This document shows, piece after piece, positions 62,126 through 64,000 of a stretch of 64,000 nt of DNA (positions within the stretch are counted from its first letter, which is position 1; the number at the start of each line of letters is the position of its first letter). The position numbers were made by a program, and so were the translations under genes. The stretch is from Saccharopolyspora dendranthemae (GTDB lineage Bacteria; Actinomycetota; Actinomycetes; Mycobacteriales; Pseudonocardiaceae): NCBI RefSeq assembly GCF_007829955.1, contig NZ_VIWX01000003.1, forward strand, positions 558,001-622,000, read 5' to 3'. The notes beneath the pieces are model-generated. The model did no database searches. It saw only the letters and a program-made list of their open reading frames with translations, and had not been told where the DNA came from.

Positions 62126-62759
62126 AGGCAAAAGCCACAAAAGAGCACGTCAGGCAAGCGCCGAAGGTGCTTTCTCCTTGCCCCACCTGAGCAGCTTGCA
62201 CCGCCGCGGGTTCTGAGACGTCGTCTGGCGAGTACGCCGCGACGCCGCGTATTCACATACTCAAGGAGTGGCGCGCGGAGTCCAGGCGGCGTCTCAGGTT
62301 CCGCTACTCGCACCGCTGAGCAAGGTGACCCCGAATAGAGAGCCCCCACGAGGGGGGCGGCTCGGGAGAGAGGGGGAGTCACGAGCTCGAGCCGCCCCAC
62401 CACGGTGGTCCCGCCTGAAGGGCCGTAGGGCGGGGGGCACCCTGAGGCCAGGCGGGTGCGGTTCGTTGGGGGAGCTGAACCGCGTTTCTCGCTCTCGCAG
62501 GATCGGGGAGTGCGTGGGAGCCGATCAAGGAGAGCATTGTCAACTTCGCAGAGTTACGTAGCCGCCACAAGGCCGCCGCATTACTCCATTCGTGTGATGT
62601 TGTGAAAGAAATCTAAGGCACCTGCCCTGGAGAGGCCCATATCTTCGACGGAAAGTGACGATCGCCACTGTCGTGTCACATCCGTGCGGTGATCCCGTAA
62701 CTCTCGGGTGAACCTCACAACCCCGCTGCCTCGGGAATCGGTGCGGATAGCCTGGGGCC
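62126..62759. other. 634-bp intergenic region with strong secondary structure
   Basis: No protein gene is supported. A strong hairpin at 62354-62398 (GGGGCGGCTCG with CGAGCCGCCCC, 23-base loop) and further G- and C-runs around 62400-62450 make this the most structured gap in the window. It could hold the mshA-ybjN terminator, a small RNA, or the gpmA leader. The last 60 bases precede gpmA. Confidence 0.5.
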
Positions 62760-63503
62760 ATGACTTCGACTTTGGTGCTGCTGCGGCACGGTGAGAGCAC
62801 GTGGAACGCCGAGAACCTGTTCACCGGCTGGGTGGACGTCCCGCTGTCGGACAAGGGCCAGGCCGAGGCCAAGCGCGGCGGTGATCTGCTGCGCGAGGCG
62901 GGGGCGCTGCCGGACGTGCTGCACACCTCGCTGCTGCGCCGCGCGATCTCCACCGCCAACATCGCCCTGGACGGCGCGGACCGGCACTGGATCCCGGTCA
63001 AGCGCGACTGGCGGCTCAACGAGCGCCACTACGGCGCCCTGCAGGGCAAGAACAAGAAGCAGACGTTGGAGTCCTACGGCGAAGAGCAGTTCATGCTCTG
63101 GCGCCGCTCCTACGACACCCCGCCGCCGGAGATCGAGCTCGGCGACGAGTTCAGCCAGGACGCGGAACCGCGCTACGCCGATCTCGGTGCCGAGATGCCG
63201 CGCACCGAATGCCTCAAAGACGTGGTGGCCCGGCTGCTGCCCTACTGGGAGTCGGCGATCGTGCCCGACCTGAAGGCCGGCAAGGTCGTGCTGGTCGCGG
63301 CCCACGGCAACTCGCTGCGCGCGCTGGTCAAGCACCTGGACGGGATCTCGGACGAGAGCATCGCCGGGCTGAACATCCCCACGGGCATCCCGCTGCGCTA
63401 CGACCTCGACGAGAACTTCAAGCCCACCAACCCGGGTGGCACCTACCTGGACCCGGAGGCCGCTGCCCAGGCCGCCGCGGCCGTGGCCAACCAGGGTCGC
63501 TGA
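62760..63503 (+). CDS. gpmA: 2,3-bisphosphoglycerate-dependent phosphoglycerate mutase
   Basis: A 247-residue glycolytic enzyme interconverting 3- and 2-phosphoglycerate. The phosphohistidine motif LVLLRHGESTWN, the arginine loop LLRRAISTANIAL, NERHYGALQGKNK and the second histidine VLVAAHGNSLRAL are all present. ATG 62760 is the start. It corresponds to mycobacterial gpm1 (Rv0489), next to senX3. Confidence 0.97.
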   Translation: MTSTLVLLRHGESTWNAENLFTGWVDVPLSDKGQAEAKRGGDLLREAGALPDVLHTSLLRRAISTANIALDGADRHWIPVKRDWRLNERHYGALQGKNKKQTLESYGEEQFMLWRRSYDTPPPEIELGDEFSQDAEPRYADLGAEMPRTECLKDVVARLLPYWESAIVPDLKAGKVVLVAAHGNSLRALVKHLDGISDESIAGLNIPTGIPLRYDLDENFKPTNPGGTYLDPEAAAQAAAAVANQGR

Positions 63504-63514
63504 ACCCGAGCCGT

Positions 63515-63561
63515 CGACTGGAGGGCATCTCGGAGCACGAATCCGAGGTGCCCTCCAGTCG
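63515..63561 (+). terminator. Terminator after gpmA
   Basis: A 19-bp stem (CGACTGGAGGGCA...CTCGG with its complement, one mismatch) around a 9-base loop, 11 bases past the gpmA stop. No T-tract. Confidence 0.8.
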
Positions 63562-63757
63562 TCACTCACGTGGGTGATGGGTGGCGAGAATTCGCCCACT
63601 TGCCCAACGGAGCGCTACGGCAGCCCGGTCGGTAGCTGAACCAGCTCCGATCAGGGGGTGAACCACAGGTGAAGAAGCTCCCGATTCGTGTCATGGGCGT
63701 CACTGAACGCCCTTGTGGACTGGCCTTTCCCCACCACCGCTTGCTTACGATGCAGAT

Positions 63758-64000
63758 GTGACCGCTTTGGGCTACACCGCCCTGATCATCGCCGCGCTCC
63801 TGCTGGGCGCGGCCGGCGGATTCGTGGCAGCCGGAGGACCCCGGCCCTACCGCAAGTCCCAGCCGCAGGGCCCCACCGTCGCCGAGCTCCTGCAGCGCCA
63901 GGTGCACACCAGCACCAGCGGGGTCGTGCTCCTCAACCGCTTCGGCGACGTGGTCCTGCACAACCCGCGTGCCGTGGAGCTGGGCGTCATCCACGACTAC
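63758..64000 (+). CDS. senX3: Sensor histidine kinase SenX3 (PhoR-like), N-terminus only
   Basis: This gene runs off the right edge; 81 codons are visible from GTG 63758. They encode a short N-terminus, one membrane helix (LIIAALLLGAAGGFVAAGG) and the start of a PAS-like domain (ELLQRQVHTSTSGVVLLNRFGDVVLHNPRAVELGVIHDY in two blocks). This matches mycobacterial SenX3, the sensor of the SenX3-RegX3 phosphate-response system, which follows gpm1 in that genus. The kinase domain and regX3 lie outside the window. Confidence 0.85.
   Translation, partial: MTALGYTALIIAALLLGAAGGFVAAGGPRPYRKSQPQGPTVAELLQRQVHTSTSGVVLLNRFGDVVLHNPRAVELGVIHDY

Noticed and set aside
62340..62450. 6C-type small RNA
   Set aside because: Runs of six C occur on the minus strand, but I could not confirm the two-hairpin arrangement with C-runs in the loops, so only a generic structured region is reported.

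Overview
The window is high-GC actinobacterial DNA, most likely from Pseudonocardiales and perhaps a Saccharopolyspora-like organism. The genus is an inference from gene content, not a database match. The evidence is frequent GTG/TTG starts, mycothiol biosynthesis (mshA), a gamma-butyrolactone-receptor-type TetR, secreted chorismate mutase, an HbhA-like protein, and a gene order at the right end (HTH regulator, hbhA, DUF2516, DUF2505, murB, mshA, YbjN, gpmA, senX3) that follows the mycobacterial Rv0474-Rv0490 region with extra genes inserted. No CRISPR array, insertion sequence, integrase or rRNA was seen. Four tRNA genes are present: Lys, Glu, Asp and Phe.

Layout. 1-2022: arsenic resistance (cadI/arsI divergent from arsR-acr3-arsC). 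2372-13976: a mixed chromosomal segment with tRNA-Lys, an acetyltransferase, two stand-alone MetE-C-like proteins, a beta-lactamase-fold protein, secreted chorismate mutase, a PAP2 phosphatase, a toxin-antitoxin-like pair, a DUF418/TetR pair bracketed by an intact yigZ and a broken copy of its 3' end, and an FAD monooxygenase. 13994-18082: aldo/keto reductase, MFS exporter and cytochrome oxidase subunit I. 18349-23841: a leucine/isovalerate-type catabolic operon (carboxylase beta and alpha subunits, acyl-CoA dehydrogenase) with a divergent TetR and two matching operators. 23854-26538: small DNA-binding and hypothetical genes, an orphan butyrolactone-receptor homologue and a tRNA cluster. 26701-32889: DUF1801, dfrA/thyA, hydrolases, and a membrane protein with a PstS-like outer domain. 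32923-36147: an AraC-VOC-UvrA2 operon that looks like protection against a DNA-binding drug. 36306-40214: mycothiol-transferase-fold proteins and a MocR/YczE pair. 40406-46656: a secreted low-complexity protein, then subtilase, sigma factor, small coupled protein and TPR-CHAT protease. 46666-64000: dapC, DUF445, CGNR/VOC, and the conserved cell-envelope and mycothiol block ending in the start of senX3.

The most interesting region is 41714-46656. A subtilisin-like protease without a signal peptide is followed by a three-gene translationally coupled unit: a sigma-70-type factor, a small beta-rich protein and a large TPR-CHAT (caspase-like) protease. This looks like a regulated intracellular proteolytic system whose trigger and substrates are unknown. 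Two short dispersed repeats also stand out: a 68-bp element with 13-bp terminal inverted repeats (18269 and 53232), and a near-perfect 32-38-bp palindrome (10419 and 60105). Each keeps the same orientation relative to the gene it follows.

Mycothiol is a common thread. mshA makes it, the arsenate reductase may use it, and three DinB/maleylpyruvate-isomerase-fold proteins belong to families that often depend on it.
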